A DNA stretch of 64,000 nucleotides from Prunella strophiata (lineage: Eukaryota; Chordata; Aves; Passeriformes; Prunellidae). The stretch lies in NCBI GenBank assembly GCA_036583965.1, contig JAZBQD010000030.1, positions 82,402,800 through 82,466,799 of the forward strand, given 5' to 3'. The position numbers were made by a program, and so were the translations under genes. The notes under the pieces were generated by a model. The model did no database searches and was not told the origin of the DNA. It worked only from the letters and a program-made list of their open reading frames with translations. This document shows positions 50,463 to 63,375 of the stretch, one piece after another; position 1 is the stretch's first letter, and every line of letters starts with the position of its first letter.

Positions 50463-53400
50463 TTTCAGTGGGGCCACTGAACTGGGGAGTACTCCTAAAG
50501 CATGACAGCCAGTTGTGTAGTAAAAGATGATACACTGCAAATGGTCATGGAGATGTGCAAGAAAATATCCATGAATGGCAAACAGCAAAACACTTTCTCT
50601 AAGAAAAGCGAGGAAGAATCTGGTACAGATAAGTAGTAGCATTGATCAGAAATGGGGTATCCTGTGTTGGAGCAGTTTCCTTTCTGTTCTTCATTTGCTA
50701 TTGTTCATACCCAGCTGTAGCTCTTTTTATAGCTTCTCTTACCTCCTTTGCATTTTAACCATACTTAAAGTGTTTCACATACATTAGATATCTGGAAATC
50801 TTTTTTGCTCTCATTATTCTGCTTTGAAACTAGCTCTACCTGGCACTGCAGGTGGCTTCCCTTCAGTCAAGAATAATTGACCTTTTGTGATTTGTGTCTG
50901 TATGTGTGAAAACTCCATTGTCATCCTGTGCCTGTTCTCTTTAGAGAGCAAAGATGTTCTTGCATGTTTTAAGGACATAGCAAGCACAAGGTTTGTAGAA
51001 AGAAGTAAATTCTTTTATTAGATGACTTACTGACTTTAGGGGAAAAAAATGTGTGAGTTGATCTGAAGATAGATAGGGACCTCAGTGCTCATGTGTGTAT
51101 ATGTGCATATCTCTTTCTGGTAGCTGCACAGATTGCTGCCCAGTTCAGAGTGCCTCAGTTTTAGACACCCCAAGTTTGGTGATAGCCCAGCTGAGAGAGA
51201 AACACAAAGAAGTGTAATACTGAGCTGCAAAGGTGTCTGGTACTATCAGTTGTGCCAGGGAAAAAAAAAAGTGGAAGAATACTGATAAGGTGACTTTACA
51301 GGCAGTTTGGGGCATTCCTATCAGTGCTAGGAAGCTTTTTGGGAGTAAGCTACAAACTTGAAATATAACAAAAGGTGATGAGGGCTAACACTAGGATGCA
51401 GCTGAAAACATTGCACCTTCAATAAACAGTGGAGTACTAGTCTGTGTAAGTTGACAATGCTTGTGCTTTTGAATCCCTTTTGAGAAGGGATTCAAAGAGA
51501 ATCCTGCAATGACCAAACTTTTGGAGCTGAAGAATAATCTTTGGTATTTTTTGAAGTCAAAGAAATCAACATTGAGAAACTGGGGTAGGAGAGCCATAAG
51601 TCAGCATTTTAGTTATGTGAATAGTCAGGAAAGAACAAATAAGCAGAACTAATCTGCAAGATCTTTAGAAGTAACTTGAAATGTGAATCCAAATGGACTA
51701 AAATTATATGCGAGGATAAGGAGTTCAGCAATAATGCTATGAGAAAGGGAGAGAAATGGAAAGATTTGCAGGGGTGGAAAAAAAGAGAGTGGAGCTTGCT
51801 GGCATGTAGAGTAAACTGATAGCTAGACATCAGTAAAGACCTGGCAGAGGAGTGGACTGAACTTTGATTTGAAGAGAGTGAGGTTAGATTAATTGGAAGG
51901 AACAAGATCAGTGAATTGTCAGCACAGGAGACTTTGCTGAATTGCATGTAGTGTGTGGTGAAATTATCTGGAGTGAGAAGCAAGGGAAGTGGGAGAAGAG
52001 GGTCAAGAACAGCATCTCTTTGGCAAGAGGATACAGTGACATAGATGTGAAGAGAGATCAGTGGAGAGCTGAAAGAGGAAGAGGTCTCCAAGGCCAAGAA
52101 TAGTACAGGCAGACATGTCAAAACCAGTGACTAGGAGGGAGAGAAAGGAACATTGCTTCTAGTTTCACTTAAGAGGTCAGTGGAGGGGACTCCAGTGAGA
52201 GTGATTTTGTTGGTAATAAAATGAAATGTTCTATTATTATCAAGTATTTTTAAAGTTTCTGTCACTGGCAGAAGAAAAAAAAGCGGGCCAAGCTGAGGCA
52301 TGAAATGAAGTCTCCTCTTGGTCTTAATAGTTACAGCTTATTGAGGAAAACCCCATTTTTTGATATTTATACATTAACATAGAAGAAAACTGCATGATCT
52401 GCATTAGATTGTGGAGCTGACCCCACCAGATGCTGTGAATACTGTACAAGATTTATGCTCTTTACAAGGAGAAATAGGCAGAAGGTAATGTATAACTTTC
52501 TCATTGGCTCCACAGAGACTTTTGACTTACAGCATGAACTAATTTGCTTTCTCTGCCAGAAATGCACATACATGCATACCAAGGAAAATAAGCTTTGTAT
52601 CTGGTGTACTGACATTGAAAAAGTTGTTGGTTAAGTCTTCAATCACTTCTCATGTTTATATGGCCTTCAGTTGTGTCTCATTTTTCTGTTCACACTGCAG
52701 AATAAATATCTCCTCAGTTAAATGGTTACTAAGATTATCCCATGTTTTCAATATTGTACTACAAATCTGAGTATATTCTTCTGACACAAAGTATATTTAG
52801 TCAGTATATATTCTGAAGTGCTAGCTATTAGTATGTCAATGCATAGAAGAATTTAAAACACTAAATATGTGCTGAAGCTTATCATTAAATAAATTACTTC
52901 AGGGACAGTTGTGCAAGTTGTTTATTTCCATGGTAACTACCAGAGCATGGTATATTTGGTGCAAAATTATAATGTAGTTGCATTTACAAAAAGTCTTCAA
53001 ATACACTTTTAGTAGTTAATAATTTCAGCCAATACATGCAAATAGTTTGCTTGTTCTTTATATTTTGGCAGATATTATTCTTCATCATAAGAATAATTGG
53101 AGTTTTCAGGTTTAAGGTACACTGATGGAATATTAATTTTTGGCTTTGTGAGATTTCTGAACAGTATTTTAATATGTAACTGTTCAGAATAAAATTTGCA
53201 TGCAGAAGTATTATCGCTTTGAACCATAATTATATATTATTCCCTACTCTAGTAATCTTTTCATATTTGATAGGTATACATCTGAGTTGTAAACTGATTA
53301 AAATCTTGAAGGCTTTCAACTCTGTTAGAGATTATTCATTAAGTCATACAGCTTTTAAAAATATTTCAGTAAATTGAACTTCACTTTTCTACTTCCTGTT

Positions 53401-54847
53401 AAAGTCGGAAGTATTTGCTGTGGTGGTATCAACAGCAGAGCACTAATTAAATCCTCTTGCAACTTAAAATTAAATTGTGAAAATAATATATTCTTTTTTT
53501 AATAACTGAATCTTAGTCTTCCTGTATAACTTAGTAATTCCTTAGGAATTACATGAAATTGCAAAATTTATGACAAACTTTAACTTCACATTTCTTTCTC
53601 TCCTCTGTTACCTTCCCACTTACCTATAAGCACTCTGATTAAATTGGAGACTAGAATTATAAAATGAAGCACATGCAAAGCTAGATTCCTTGCTCTAATC
53701 CTTCTTGATTCATATCAAGTTATCACCTTGTAACAAGTATGTTTCAGAAAAAAAAATAAAGAATGCCTTTGAAAAGTTTTTTATTCCTTTCTTTCCACCA
53801 AAGCCTAACTTTTCCTCTGCTTTCCTGTACAATCATATTGCTGTGAATGTGTTGCTGTATTTTCCACTGAATAACTTCTGAATGTGCTTATCAACTTCAA
53901 ACACTTTTGGCAGGGGAGAAAATGGTGGGGATAGGGGGCTGGATTTCTCAAGTATAATTAAAATCCCTGAAATATCATCAAAGTTGGTGGCTAGGAAGAG
54001 GAAAGAAACTCTATTAATATTCTCACTGAGGGAAAGAGCAGTCTGAGGCCACACTTCTTTACACACTGAAAAAATCCATGTAGGTGAGCATCATTATCAG
54101 TTACAGAAGAAAGGTTTCTACATAGACAGAAAGTCAATCAAACTTAAGACACAAATATATTGGAAATAGGGCTTCATTATTTTCTAGTGTTGATGGAGCT
54201 GCTTGTCAGTAAAGGCAAGATTCATCTCACCTCACTTTTTCATTCTACAGTGTTGATATCTTTATTTCCATACATGGCTCTCATTGTAGTTGCTGGAGAG
54301 AAACAGCTCTTGGAAGGTCGTTCATTTCAGAGTATGAGTTGTGTGCCCAGGAACAGGGCCTGAGCTCATAAAGAATGGGAAAAGATAGTCCTGTTCCAAC
54401 AAACAGTTTGTCCAAAGCTGTGGATAAATGAGTTGGTGGGAGCAGGGAGGAAAGGGAGCTTGAGAAGGGAACAAGTCCAGGCAAGCAGAGGTGATTGTAA
54501 GAAGAGAAGAATTAGTGAAGCGCTTGCTCATTTACATGATTTTTGTCATTTGATTTGGAGAGAAAAAAAGCCAAACTACCATAACTCAGTGTCTGTTTCT
54601 GTGTCACCTAGGAGATGATATAAAGTTCATACACAGTTTTTTGTGTTGAGCAACACATATTTAAATTATCACATGTGTAATGTCTTATGTTCTGATATAA
54701 ATGGATTTTTTTTCCCAAAATATTCCTACTTTTTTCATCTTCATTCAGATTCATCAAATGCCAAAATTTTAGTTAATTACAACATGCTCAATTTGATTAG
54801 AGAGTCCCTATAGTTGCTGAACAAGAGTGTTATTCAAACATTGTTGA

Positions 54848-54870
54848 AATTAGAAAATTATTTTCTAATT
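54848..54870. repeat. Perfect inverted repeat, 11-bp arms, 1-nt centre
   Basis: AATTAGAAAAT (54848-54858), T, ATTTTCTAATT (54860-54870). AT-only apart from one G:C pair per arm, so chance is more plausible than for the other hairpins. Confidence 0.9.
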
Positions 54871-55825
54871 AAATAGGGTATTTTTGCAATTACCAGAATT
54901 ATTCAGTGCTGGCTGGAGAATACTTGCTTGGAGAAATGCTGTATCTCCAAATACTGTTTTGCAAAGCAATTGGCAAGAGATCCAAACAAAAAGATAACTT
55001 AGATGGCAGAAAGAGATATGAAATCTGGAAAATTCAGAGAACACCATCAATATGAAACGTATATACATTTGCCATATTTACCCTGATTAATAAGCCTTCT
55101 TATGAGAAAATATTCATGTTTTTGCAGATAGAGTTTGCTTTATCCAATGCTTTATGTTTGCCTGCCAAAGCATCACACAGGCATTTGGAATCACATCATA
55201 ATATAATTTAACAGGGCATTTAATTTTCTCTAATAACTTGATATTTTTAATAGAACTAGCAATGTGATTTTCCCTCTTACTAGATAATGTGTTAAACAGA
55301 CTATCCTGGTGTCTCCCAGCACAATCAGAAGAAAGGAGGATTTACTGTTTGCATTATTTATATTATAATGCATTTGAATTTAGAACAGCTTGAAGGAAGT
55401 AGTGCTTTTAATGGAATAGGAAATAGACTTTTGTTTTCTTGTGTGAACGAGACACTATTTTTTACACTAATGTTGTGGTAGAATTTACTGTATTCCTTGC
55501 TTTTTTGATGCTTGAACTTAGCAGTGAATTTTGATAACTTAAAAAAAAAAATGTCTTCCTGATTATATTTACACTCAGGGGTACTGCATTAATATAAACA
55601 GCACTAGTAAAACACTTGAATTCTAACTTCCTGATCATTACTTTTTCAGCTTCAATGAAGGCTTACTTAAATAGGGCTACTCTAAAGTTTTAAACAGAAA
55701 AATAGCAGCTCAATAGGCCAAAACAACAGCGGTTAGGCAATGAGAGTAGTTTTAAATTGATAGTGACTTAGAACTACTTTTATGGGAGGAGGTACAAAAC
55801 TCACTCCTGAAAAATAAATAAAATT

Positions 55826-55935
55826 TTGTTGGTTTGGGGAACTTCCTTTGGGGGGGTGTTTGTTTGTGTTGTCGAGGAGTTTTGTTTGTTTGTGGTTTTC
55901 TTTGTTTGGTTTTTTGTTTGTTTTCTTGTTGTGAG
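55826..55935. repeat. GTTT-rich low-complexity tract
   Basis: About 110 bp almost free of A and C, with irregular TTTG/GTTT units and one G7 run. It is strongly strand-asymmetric simple sequence in the last intron. Confidence 0.85.
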
Positions 55936-57304
55936 TTGTCAGTTTTATTCCATATCTTAAAAAAAGTCCAGTAAAGAAAAAGGAAAGGATTATTCCTAAG
56001 AAAGTTTATAAAAGAATACTGGGCTGGAGGATTTCTGTGTTTGTTTTTTTTTCTCCTTTGTGGTACTGTTTGACATATATTACTAAATATTACTAAAGAA
56101 TTTAAAAAGTATTTATGTTGGGGTTTTTTTTTTTCTGTGTTTGTTATTAAGCCATTTGTTATTTTTTTACTGCTTGCTGATAATAAAGGAAAAAAAAACC
56201 TATTAGAGGTTGAAAACTAAATATCATTATATGCATAAATTGTTTTTCTAGTATTATGGAAACTATCTAAATAATAGATTTTCCAAAGGCAAAGGAAAAA
56301 AACCCTAAATATTCCACTCAATAAATACTCATATTCCATCTCTGGCACTGTAAGGATATTAATACCTAGCTTGTTTCAGATTTTTTTCATAGTGCTATGG
56401 TAAAAATGCATTAAAGTGTGTTACTATACCTTCTCTTTCTAAGACAGAAAATTCAAAGCTCTACTAACCTTAGCTGGAAAGGCCAAATTCAGAGAAATAT
56501 ACTAACATGGAAAATATCTTAAATATATCTGAAGTAATAATCCTGATATTTTAGAAAGTTAATTTTGTGTTTCTCTGGTTGAACTTAGGAGCAGTTCAGA
56601 ATCACTTGATTGCACTTAAACCAACTTTGTTTGATGGTCCAAGCTGTTCAAAGGACTAAAATAGAAAAAGGATGAAGTCTGGGGTACCTGAGTGTAACCT
56701 GGGTGTAAATTGCTGACCCAGGCCATCTCCTGTGTAACTCACTTGTTAGTGAATTTCTATTACCCTCCTGTGTTCTGTTGTCAGTTAAATGTAGACCCAT
56801 TTGCATGCTTGCATTCCAGGAGCAGCAATCCTTCCCTTCCAGTGCAGAGCTGCAGGTGGGAGGAGGGAGGCAGAAATTAGTGTAGTAAGAATCTTAATTT
56901 TCACCCACTTGTTGAAAATACAAGCATAGTTAATTATTCTTCATAATGAAAAAAAAAAAAAATCCAGTGCTTTTATTTCTGTTTTTCCTATTCCCAACAC
57001 AGGCCTGAGTTACACTCATGATGGTGTGGGTTAGATGACAACACCAGGACTAATGTGTCTTTCTCAAACAAATTTCTGAAAATGTAGTACATTTTAAGGA
57101 ATTGAGAACTGGACTTTCTCAATCTCTGCCCTATCAGTTGGAAGTGCCTTAAGGCCTAAGTTGGCCATCTGTAACAATTAGTGATGCTTCTGACTGATTG
57201 ATTACCATATCTATGAACTGCTCATGTAGCTAAGCCCATGTTTAATCATCCTGCTGGTGGTACTTATTTGCCTTCCCACACTATACTTTTCTCCATCTTC
57301 TCCA

Positions 57305-57650
57305 TCTGTTAGGTCTCCATGGGGTGACCTTGTTGTGGTCTTTCAGTACCTGAAGGGAGCCTATGAGAACAATGGAGAGAGACTATTTACAAGACCATAA
57401 AGGCTCCAAACAGAAAGCAGGCTTAGATTAGATATTAGAAATATCTTTACTGTGAAGATGGTGAGACACTGGAACAGATTGCCCAGAGAGGCTGTGGATT
57501 CCCCATCCCTGGAAGTGTTTAAAGCTGGGCTGGAGGAGCTCTGAGGAACCTGGTCTAGCTAGATGTTATCCCTGCCCACGGCAGGGGGGTTGGAGCCGGA
57601 TGATTTTTAACATCCCTTCCAACCCAGACCATTCTATGATTCTATGATTT
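57305..57650 (+). mobile_element. CR1 LINE 3' fragment C, sense orientation
   Basis: Recognisable CR1 ORF2 tail and 3' UTR: TTTCAGTACCTGAAGGGAGC, then GTGAGACACTGGAACAGATT, GCCCAGAGAGGCTGTGGATT, a GTTTAAAGCTGGGCTGGA block, CTGCCCACGGCAGGGGGGTT, CATCCCTTCCAACCCAGACC, and the end ATTCTATGATTCTATGATT. The last tandem ATTCTATG 8-mers mark the true 3' terminus, near 57645. It is 5' truncated at about 57305, as is usual for target-primed integration. It is the only long CR1 copy here in the same orientation as OCA2. Confidence 0.93.
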
Positions 57651-59499
57651 TCTTTCATCTCATTAAAAATGTTGGTATATATATCTGTGACAATCCAAAG
57701 GGTATATTTATATATTACTTATTTTTTCTAATGCTTTTTATATGGGAACTTTGACATACTGTGGAATGGATGCACTTAGAATAGGATTCATTTAATTTAA
57801 CCTTAGCTTGCTATTGCACTTAAAATTAGACCTGTTTATAAAAGTTTTCCTTGTAAAGAGCAGGTAAGAGCTCAGATCTGTGGCTTCTCTGGGGCAGAAA
57901 GGCCTGTACACTGCAGTGCACCATGATGGCAGTGAGGGCTTGTGAGGCTCCATTTGCCCCCTCCTTTACCTTTGGTTAACATTTTGTGGTGAGTGGGAGG
58001 GAAACCTCCAAATGCACCTTCCTGGAAAATCTCCACTCTCTGCTGTTCTCTCAGGCTGCACAGCCTGAAGCAAAGGGTTTGTGGTGGAAAGTTTACTGGC
58101 CTCACATCATTAACAGCCTTTTATCAGGAGGCATCTGCTGAATTCATAATGAAAAATAATCATTAGTGCACAGGAAGCATCCTTCTACTTCTTAATTCAA
58201 AATGCAATTACATTGCTCCTTTGTCCCTGGTGAACTTCTGTACATGAGTTCTCTATCATTACTTTGTCTGGCACTAGAATGGGAATCTCAAAGTGGAGAG
58301 AAAAAGAGGGGAACAGGGTGGAACATACTCCTTTTTGTGCAACATCTGGCTTTTTAGCAAAGTCTAGGGTTTTAAAAATAGTTGAGTGTGCTCTGATGAA
58401 ATTATTAAAGAATGGGCTGATTAATCTCTACCATAAAATGTAATTTCCTTTAACCAAAATAAAAGAGTCCATTTGGAAGAAAAATAAAACCTAAGAAAAG
58501 TGCCCCAAGATACCATTTGTGAGGGTTGGAATTAAGGACGTTAATGGAAATAACATTCAAGCAACTTCCTCTCCTGAATCCTTGCTAAGAAAAAGCAAGA
58601 TAAAAGTTAGTAAAGGTTATTTAATTTGGAACATTTTGGAACTAAAATAAATCACAGTAAATTTCTGCCATGTCCATTATCTTTGATTAGTTTAAACAAT
58701 ATACAAATACATTGTAGTCTAAAAAATGGGTAGATGCATGTTTCAAAAACATGCAAAATGTTTTATTTTATGTGACATTTCTACAGCAGGGAGATTTGAG
58801 CTATAAAAAGGTATTTTAAGAAAAATGTCCTTAAGCCTTGAATTTGCTTTTTGCAAGGCAGAAAAGCATATAATTGTCAGAAGTGAGTTTACAATATGCT
58901 AAATGTTTCATAAAATACAGAAACTGTAACTGCAAATATTGCAAAACCTATTTCAACAGTCCTAATGCATTAATTTCTGCACAGTAAACCTCACTAGTTT
59001 TGTATAAATCTATCTCATTAGTAGAATAATTGCATCAGAACCGTTCAAACAATTCATGAGAACAAGTGCTGTCAGACAAGACGTACTTCATTGATTTTCT
59101 CTTCTAGTTGGCCATGATGATTTTAATCTTCTTCAGTTCAGACTCACGACCACACCTCATTACACAGATGTGTGGGAGAGAAATAAGTATGGCTTTCCCA
59201 AGAAGCTGAACCGATTACATATATTTGCATTTCCCAGACTTTAGAATGGCATGAAGGTTTCATAACAAAACCAGAAGCTACAAATTGAGGATAAAATTTG
59301 TTTTGGGATCAGCCAAAAACATGTGTGGAGCAAATATATTGCTAATATGTGATGACAGATCCAAGGGTGACATGAAGCCACAAAAAAGCACTAACAGATC
59401 TTGAATCTTTATGCAGCGCTTTATCATGGCATGTTGTACTTCTTTAGTAGAGTATGAACTAATCTATCTATAGAGAAGATGTTCCCCTAATATTTGTAG

Positions 59500-60235
59500 A
59501 AACTTAGACTCCTTTAGCTTGTAAAAATCCCTGAACATTAGCAAGTCCAACTGTTACCCTAACACTCCAGAGTCCACCTTCAGGGATGGTGACTCCACAC
59601 TTCCCTGAGCAGCCTGTTCCAACACCTAACCACCCTTGCAGTAAAGAAATTGTTCTGAACATCCAACCTAAACTTTCCCTGGCAAAACTTGAGGCTGTTT
59701 CCTCTATCACTGGTTGCCCAGAAGAGACCAACTGACACCATGCTACAACCTCCTTTCCAGCAGTAGTTGAACAATAAGGTCACCCCTGAGCTTCTTCTTC
59801 TCCAAGCTAGACAGCCCCAGCTTCCTCAGCTGCTCCTCACAGGACTTGTGCTCCAGCCCCTTCACCAGCTCTGTTTCTCTGGATACAATCCAGCACCCCA
59901 ATGTCTTTCTTGTGAAAATGAGGGGCCCAAACTGAGCACAGCGCTCGAGGTGTGGCCTCACCAGCACAGGGGCACAATCACTGTCCTGCTCCTGCTGGCC
60001 ACACTATTTCTGACACAGGCCAAGGTGCCATTGGCCTTCTTGGTCACCTGGGCACACACTGGCTCATGTTCAGTGGCTGCTCACCAGCGTCCCAAGGTCC
60101 TTTTTCATGGGGTAGATTTCCAGTCACTCTTTCCCAAACCTGTACCATTGAATGGGGCTGTTTGACCGAAGCTCATCATGTGCATCTAGGTGGATCCCCA
60201 CAGACAAATTTTTCTGTATTATGCTGGTCTTTCTG
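59500..60235 (-). mobile_element. CR1 LINE fragment D, C-terminal reverse transcriptase and 3' region
   Basis: On the minus strand, 59743-59967 reads [14 protein letters not shown], then LVKGLEHKSCEEQLRKLGL and SLEKKKLRGDLI. This is the conserved C-terminal end of CR1 ORF2 (usually LVRPHLEYCVQFW and RGLEHLSYEERLRELGLFSL). The plus-strand text AGCACAGCGCTCGAGGTGTG and CTTCTTGGTCACCTGGGCAC at 59936-60056 extends the element upstream. A short deletion after the ARPHLE block removes the VQRRAT segment. The 3' end lies at about 59500 and lacks clear terminal 8-mers. Confidence 0.9.
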
Positions 60236-61671
60236 AGAAAAAATTGCCGCTAATTCTGTGTGTTCAGGTCTGTTTCTGTACTTGAGATTGTGCTCTTCCC
60301 TGGCTGTCTGCAGGATTTCACATTTTTCTATTGGTATAGTATATTTTTTTTAAAAGAAAGGTGAGATACCCTTGTCATCTAACAATTGCTGATTTTTAAA
60401 TGATCAATTACAGTATCTTTTTTACTAGAAGTGATGTTTTTTCCAATTTTTTTCATGATTTTTATTACTGGCTACTAACTTACCATATGAATAGGTTTTG
60501 GATAATTATCAGAGTCACTTATTCTGACAGTCCTGTATTTAATCTCAGTTGCACCACAGAAACCTAGACAGAGACTGCAAAAAATATTGTATTAACAGTC
60601 ATTTGAAACTGCCAGGTGAAGCTGGCAGACCAACTATTCTCTCAGAATTAAAGTCTGAATTTTTTCTTTTGGTAATCAGAATTTTGGAAGGTCAAGGAAA
60701 GGCCCATTGCTTGTTCTGCATATAACTATGTCAAGGTTACAGCCAAAGACCTCTAGGAGAATATTCTAGATGGCAGGAGGCAAACTATAACACTTTTCTA
60801 TTTTCTTGCTCAGGATCTGATTTTCCCTATCTTAAGTTTACTCCAGGCAGTAATTCTATGCAGGAAAATCTTGGCATAGAGTCAAACAGACATAATATAA
60901 TGAGAAATTGTTAAAAATTTAGCAAGCAGATGAATATAGAATTATAGGTTTTGGTCTGTGTTTTAAATTTCAGAGAAACTCCTATGTATGGTAAGTAGTA
61001 GGTAACTACACTATAATTTTTATATAATTTCAGACTATATGAAATTCACAGTAATTTAATGTTAAAATAATGATCACTTGCTGTTTTAGACACCTGTTTT
61101 CAGAGCTACAACCAGTGTCTAGATTTGAAGGGGTCATGGGTATATGATAAACATTTTGAATGTTTTCTTTAAGCTGATAGGAAAGTCCATACTTTCAGAT
61201 AAGCTGGATCAATATGTCAAAGACTAGCAGTGATGGAAAAGTTGATACAAATGAAATGATAGGACACTCAGAAGGTAGTTTTCATTGAAAGAAAGGGAAA
61301 GAAGAAATAGGATGAATATTGTGGTTATATCCTTTTGTTGAAGAGAAAAATATTTACTTTGCAAATTGAATTGTGACATTTTATTAAAATGTGTAACTTT
61401 CCTTTTGTTAGAACTAACCTTACGTATGTCCTAAGCATGCCCACACCTGAGTCTCTCTTCTAAGGCTGCTTTCAGAGACTTTTAGATCTTCTTTTAAGAA
61501 TGAGTTCATATTTATCAAAATTCCAGAGCAAAACAGTGCATACAGTGAGCGACTGTCCAAGATTGAGAAGAATTATCTGTCTTCTGTTTTTCATTAAATA
61601 TTTTCTGATGAGATGTCGTTATTCAGGTGTGCAGATGATGCCTGTGTTGAATAACAGAGGAACAAATAAAA

Positions 61672-62335
61672 GTCTGAGAATCACAGAGTGGTTGAGGTTG
61701 GAAGGGGCCTCTGGAGGTCTCTCTCAAGCAGGACCACCTGGAGCCTATTTCCCTGGCTCGTACCCCTATGACTTTGGAATACCTCCAAGGATGGAGACTC
61801 CACAATCTCCCTGGGCAGCCTGTGTCAGTGCTTGGTCACCAACACAGTAAAAAAAAGTATTTGCTGATGTTCAGACAGAACCTCCTGTGTTTCATTTTGT
61901 GCTGTCTCTGTTCCTTTCCCTGAGCATCACTGAGGAAAGCCTGACGCTGTGCTCTTTACACAATCCCTTCAAGAACTTACACACATTGATGAGTTCCCCT
62001 CTGAGCCTTCTCTTCTCCAGGCTGCACAGCCCCAGCTCTCAGGCCTTTCCTTGTTTATTATTGATCTTCCAGTCCTGAAATCATTGTAGCCCTTCACTGG
62101 ACTCTCTCCATTATGTCCATGTCATTTGTACTGGGAAGGCCAAAACTGGATCCAGCACTCCTGGCATAGCCTCAGCAGTGCTGAATAGAGGGAAGGGATC
62201 ACCTCTCTTGACCTGCTGGTAGTATTTTCTTAATGCATTCCAAGATACCATTAGCCTTCCTTGTTGCACAGAGAAGTTCATAGTTCCTGTTCAAGTAGTG
62301 TCCACCATCTACCCAGGCCTGCCTGTTTCTGCAAA
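61672..62335 (-). mobile_element. CR1 LINE fragment E, 3' region
   Basis: Its 3' end on the plus strand reads GAATCACAGAGTGGTTGAGG then TTGGAAGGGGCCTCTGGAGG, the antisense form of a CR1 3' UTR. Further features are CAAGGATGGAGACTCCACAA, TGAGCCTTCTCTTCTCCAGG, CTGCACAGCCCCAGCTCTCA, and AACTGGATCCAGCACTCCTG with CATTAGCCTTCCTTGTTGC. These represent the 3' UTR and the end of ORF2 in a subfamily different from copy C. No long open frame survives. Confidence 0.92.
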
Positions 62336-63249
62336 AGCTGAGGCTATAACTTCTGTAGAACTTGCAGCATGAAACTAATACAAATGTAGAAAAAACAACA
62401 TTTTAAGCCTGATGAAACTCTACCAGTTGAATTTAAATTTTGCATTAAATTGCAAATACAAGTAGCAGTAGAATTTAGCTTTTACTCTTTTTTAACTCTT
62501 ACCCCTGTCTACCACCAGACTTCTTTCACTGCTAGTGGTCTTGGGAGATTTCTGCTGCTGCTTTTTCATGGAGAATCCACTGAAGGCTCCCCCTTTCTTA
62601 GGAGACATGCTCCCTCCACAGATTTCCCCAAGGATGCATAAGTTATTGCACAAGCCTGTGCAAATTATGAGCTGTCAATGAAGATAGTGTGTGTAGGCAA
62701 GGTTACAAGATGTGCTTGAGAACATCTTGTATTTTGTGTCCCCAAATCAAGCAGAATGGGGTAATGAACCTGGGTCTTATGCATATTGGATCCTGCTGGT
62801 TCTTGAGGCATCACAAAATAGAGCTACAAGGTAATGTAGGACACCAGTTTGTTCAAGAAAACTCAATTCTGACCCCAAAGGCTTCACTATTATTATTTAG
62901 CAAATAATATTGGATAAACTTATAACCTAAGAAAATGGTAATATTAACTTCCACAGAAACTTATTAAAAATGGAATTTATTCCCAGAATAATCATACAGG
63001 GGTTTTCTTTTCTCCAAGTAAATACAGGGCCAGAAATCTTGCAGTGAGACAGAAATTAGAAATATCTAGGTCATTTCCAGGAAAAAAGGTTCACTTCTCT
63101 TGCTAGTTTTATGTCCACAGTTCTAATACATATTTCACACTTACCTTCACAGAGTTTCATTTTGTACATTTCAAATTCTCATTTTGATTTGCTAGGAAAG
63201 AACATGCTGATTTCTGTTCTCCACAGAGTCTGACATCTTTCCCACACTG

Positions 63250-63375
63250 GGACAATTTGCAAGCTTTTCATTACTGGATCACTGAAGTTATTAATAAGTA
63301 AAACTTTGTCCAAGACAGGTCCCGGGGGCTCTCACTTGAAACATTCTCACTATCTCACACTGAGCTAACATCTGC
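63250..63375 (-). mobile_element. Possible degraded LINE (CR1-like) reverse transcriptase scrap
   Basis: The minus strand reads SPRGPVLDKVLLINNFSD, which resembles the CR1 stretch VPQGSVLGPVLFNIFINDL with small gaps. The similarity is short and the surrounding motifs (ADD box) are not visible, so this is a weak call. Confidence 0.3.

Noticed and set aside
50840..50880. CTGCAG followed by GTGGCTTCCCTTCAGTC, considered as the last OCA2 exon
   Set aside because: It has Gly-Phe-Pro in one frame but then diverges and hits a stop within about five codons.
59101..59185. TTCTAG acceptor followed by CATGATGATTTTAATCTTCT, considered as the missing last OCA2 exon
   Set aside because: The reading after the MM pair does not resemble the OCA2 C-terminus, and no frame completes an Arg codon followed by the expected Leu-Gly-Phe-Pro type start.
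59767..60236. Plus-strand open frames of 132 and 94 codons
   Set aside because: They are antisense readings of CR1 copy D and have no independent protein-family likeness.
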